This document shows, piece by piece, positions 62,580 through 64,000 of a stretch of 64,000 nt of DNA (within the stretch, counting starts at the first letter, position 1; each line of letters opens with the position of its first letter). The stretch is from Gracilibacillus kekensis (GTDB taxonomy: Bacteria; Bacillota; Bacilli; Bacillales; Amphibacillaceae): positions 1,116,001 through 1,180,000 of the forward strand of contig NZ_FRCZ01000001.1 in assembly GCF_900143085.1 (NCBI RefSeq), written 5' to 3'. The notes below the pieces were generated by a model. It was not told the DNA's origin, searched no databases, and saw only the letters and a list, made by a program, of their open reading frames with translations. The position numbers and the translations under genes are program-made.

Positions 62580-62798
62580 GTAGTGAGTATATGGTGGATC
62601 GTTTTAAAAACGGTAAAGAGGAAAAACTATACAATACTTCGTAATGACATCTTGAAAAATATGAAGAATGCCTATGACTATTCTAATGATGAAACCCGAT
62701 TTAGATATAATAGGTACAGTTGACGATGATGAGTATGGATAAATGCAACATCTTTAAAACAATGAAGTAAGCTGAAGACACAACAGTCTTCAGCTTTG
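62580..62798 (+). pseudogene. Decayed HEAT-like gene, 3' part
   Basis: Matches 53350-53595: GAGTATATGGTGGATCGTTT, TAATGACATCTTGAAAAATA, CTATTCTAATGATGAAA, then the AAGCTGAAGAC hairpin. Several frame-breaking changes and no start. Confidence 0.78.
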
Positions 62799-62827
62799 TG
62801 AAACACTAGAACCGTCCCCGTGTTTCA
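62799..62827. repeat. REP-like palindrome 10
   Basis: TGAAACACTAGAACCGTCCC through GTGTTTCA. On the minus strand the regulator gene reads into it and ends at its internal TAG (62806-62808), so its last six codons (ETRGRF) come from the palindrome. Confidence 0.88.
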
Positions 62828-64000
62828 TCCCTTCTGTATTCGTTTGGGGTTTGTCCGTTGATTTTTTTGAATACTTTGCTGTAGTATTTTTCGTCTTTGT
62901 ATCCGACTTCGTATGCGATGTCGTATATTTTTAAGTGTGGATTTTCTAATAGTACTTTGGATTTTTCGATTCGAATGTTGGCTAAATAATCGGTAATTGT
63001 AACATGATAGACTTGTTTAAACTTTCTTGAGATGTACTCACGACTAAGAAAAAAATGTTCTGCAATATCTTGTAACTTAATATCTAAATAATAGTGTTCT
63101 TTTAGATACGCCTCAATCTCTTGAATGCTCGTTTTCTCCTTTTGGTAATGTACTTTTTCTAGCAGATTCATTAAATCATAAAATTCTTTCTGCTTCTCCT
63201 CTTTAAATTTCTCAAACGAAAAAGTGCCATCTTCCTCCCAAAAATTCCAACCTTGGTCAATAGGTGCATGACCAGAAATATCATATTCTTCTAGCCAATT
63301 TTTCCGCAGTAAGTGAAATTGATTTTCCCAAATCTTTAATTGTTCAAATGAAAGATTGTGACTTGTCTCTAACTTTTCAAATAACTTTTGCAAAATAACA
63401 TCCATTTCATCCGTACTACCTCGTTGCAATGCCCATTTCAGTTCCTGTGCATAATCTAATAAATGAAGGTTACCTTTTTGATTCATTTCTTTGGTTGTAA
63501 CCACCTTCTTTTCACCTGCCAATAAAGGATAGTTCTGTAGCACCTTGGATGCACTTCGATACGAATCAGCGACACAGGTCGTCTCATCCCCCTTAAAAAT
63601 CGTACATTTCATTTTAATATATTGATAAATAGCGTCATAGATCTTTTCCAAGGCAAAATTGGTTTGTGGTGTATTCCATAATAAAATAATAATTTCATCT
63701 TCTTTATTTACATTGCGAAAACTGATCCCACTATTTTTGCTACGAACGATTTCATTGACAATATTTAACAAGGCGAAAAAGACAACATCTCGATCTCCAT
63801 TAAATTTTTTCATTAACAACCAAGGAACAGGTAGAATAGCTAGGGTGCATCTTGCATTTTTTATATCAAGCCTAAATTCTTTTTGCACTTTTTTAATTGT
63901 TTCAATTGAGAGGTCTTTTTGCTCGATTATTCCTGTGAATAACCGATCCCAATAAAGTGGTTTGACTTCATTTATTACTTGATTTTTTTCTAACAAAGAC
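62806..64000 (-). CDS. YesN-like AraC-type response regulator, C-terminal part (runs off the window)
   Basis: About 398 residues visible. The front third (PLYWDRLFTGIIEQKDLSIE onward) is the linker region typical of YesN regulators, not a start. The C-terminal double helix-turn-helix of AraC type is complete (LQDIAEHFFLSREYISRKFK, then IYDIAYEVGYKDEKYYSKVF, ending GQTPNEYRRDE). The receiver domain would lie beyond 64000. The last residues ETRGRF are coded by a REP-like palindrome. A sensor kinase partner is probably outside the window. Confidence 0.82.
   Translation of the reverse strand, partial: SLLEKNQVINEVKPLYWDRLFTGIIEQKDLSIETIKKVQKEFRLDIKNARCTLAILPVPWLLMKKFNGDRDVVFFALLNIVNEIVRSKNSGISFRNVNKEDEIIILLWNTPQTNFALEKIYDAIYQYIKMKCTIFKGDETTCVADSYRSASKVLQNYPLLAGEKKVVTTKEMNQKGNLHLLDYAQELKWALQRGSTDEMDVILQKLFEKLETSHNLSFEQLKIWENQFHLLRKNWLEEYDISGHAPIDQGWNFWEEDGTFSFEKFKEEKQKEFYDLMNLLEKVHYQKEKTSIQEIEAYLKEHYYLDIKLQDIAEHFFLSREYISRKFKQVYHVTITDYLANIRIEKSKVLLENPHLKIYDIAYEVGYKDEKYYSKVFKKINGQTPNEYRRDETRGRF

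Noticed and set aside
32548-62827. CRISPR array made of the repeated palindromes
   Set aside because: Copies are kilobases apart, at gene ends, and in both orientations; no regular spacers and no cas genes.
62806-63996. Complete AraC protein starting at a TTG at 63996
   Set aside because: The visible start is mid-domain for a YesN-like response regulator and no ribosome site can be seen; it most likely continues past 64000.
1-64000. tRNA or rRNA genes
   Set aside because: No cloverleaf or rRNA-like sequence was recognised on either strand.

Overview
The window reads as low-GC Gram-positive DNA from a Bacillaceae relative, probably a salt- or soil-associated genus of the Gracilibacillus/Oceanobacillus type. 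The evidence is strong AGGAGG ribosome sites, a Zur box of Bacillus type, a SAM-I riboswitch, a BceA/B. subtilis-like gene style, an LPXTG surface enzyme and an LXG toxin. Whether this is chromosome or a large plasmid cannot be decided: the left edge carries phage-type replication genes and the right end a ParM/ParR partition locus.

Layout. 1-1481: an SPP1-like replication module (replisome organizer, helicase loader-inhibitor, DnaB helicase), with the organizer gene interrupted by a TGA. 1938-4042: LXG polymorphic toxin and putative immunity gene. 4041-13371: a repetitive defence or addiction region. It holds a type I holin-like toxin with its antisense RNA, NUDIX hydrolases and superfamily 2 helicases, arranged twice in the order toxin (left), NUDIX (right), helicase (convergent). 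One helicase is truncated and a third toxin/NUDIX copy is collapsed into a short chimera. Two co-transcribed genes of unknown function lie between the copies. 13649-17612: a translationally coupled McrB-like / McrC-like / sulfur-binding-domain HNH restriction operon.

17770-26138: a fructan or difructose-anhydride catabolic operon. It encodes a LacI regulator with palindromic operators, a sugar-binding lipoprotein, two permeases, a GH32 fructosidase, a fructokinase and an inulin fructotransferase/DFA III hydrolase. 26139-27575 is a graveyard with a frameshifted GIY-YIG gene and an mcrC scrap. 27576-29100: a membrane protein and a Lon-type (S16) membrane protease whose leader derives from a type I toxin leader. 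29317-31410: a secreted protein with two near-identical C-terminal repeats. 31899-34818: azoreductase, SDR and nitronate monooxygenase. 34876-38866: a Zur-controlled methyltransferase plus FecBCD-type ABC operon. 39097-44780: an ABC-2 transporter divergent from a two-component system, then a beta-lactamase-like membrane protein. 45056-51320: beta-glucan use (LacI, lichenase, wall-anchored laminarinase). 51888-60410: PadR/DUF4188, a HEAT-like gene in a mobile-looking unit, a tandem ferritin-like protein, a SAM-riboswitch-controlled OsmC protein, an aldo/keto reductase, an ArsR/VOC pair, a class B PBP and a staygreen homologue. 60512-62550: ParR, ParM and a parC-like repeat region. 62806-64000: the C-terminal part of a YesN-like response regulator.

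A 29-bp palindromic repeat (core GAACCGTCCCC) recurs ten or more times from 32.5 kb onward. It nearly always abuts a gene 3' end and often supplies the stop codon or a short coded tail. Together with a HEAT-like gene and a hairpin it forms a repeated unit present intact once and decayed at least three times.
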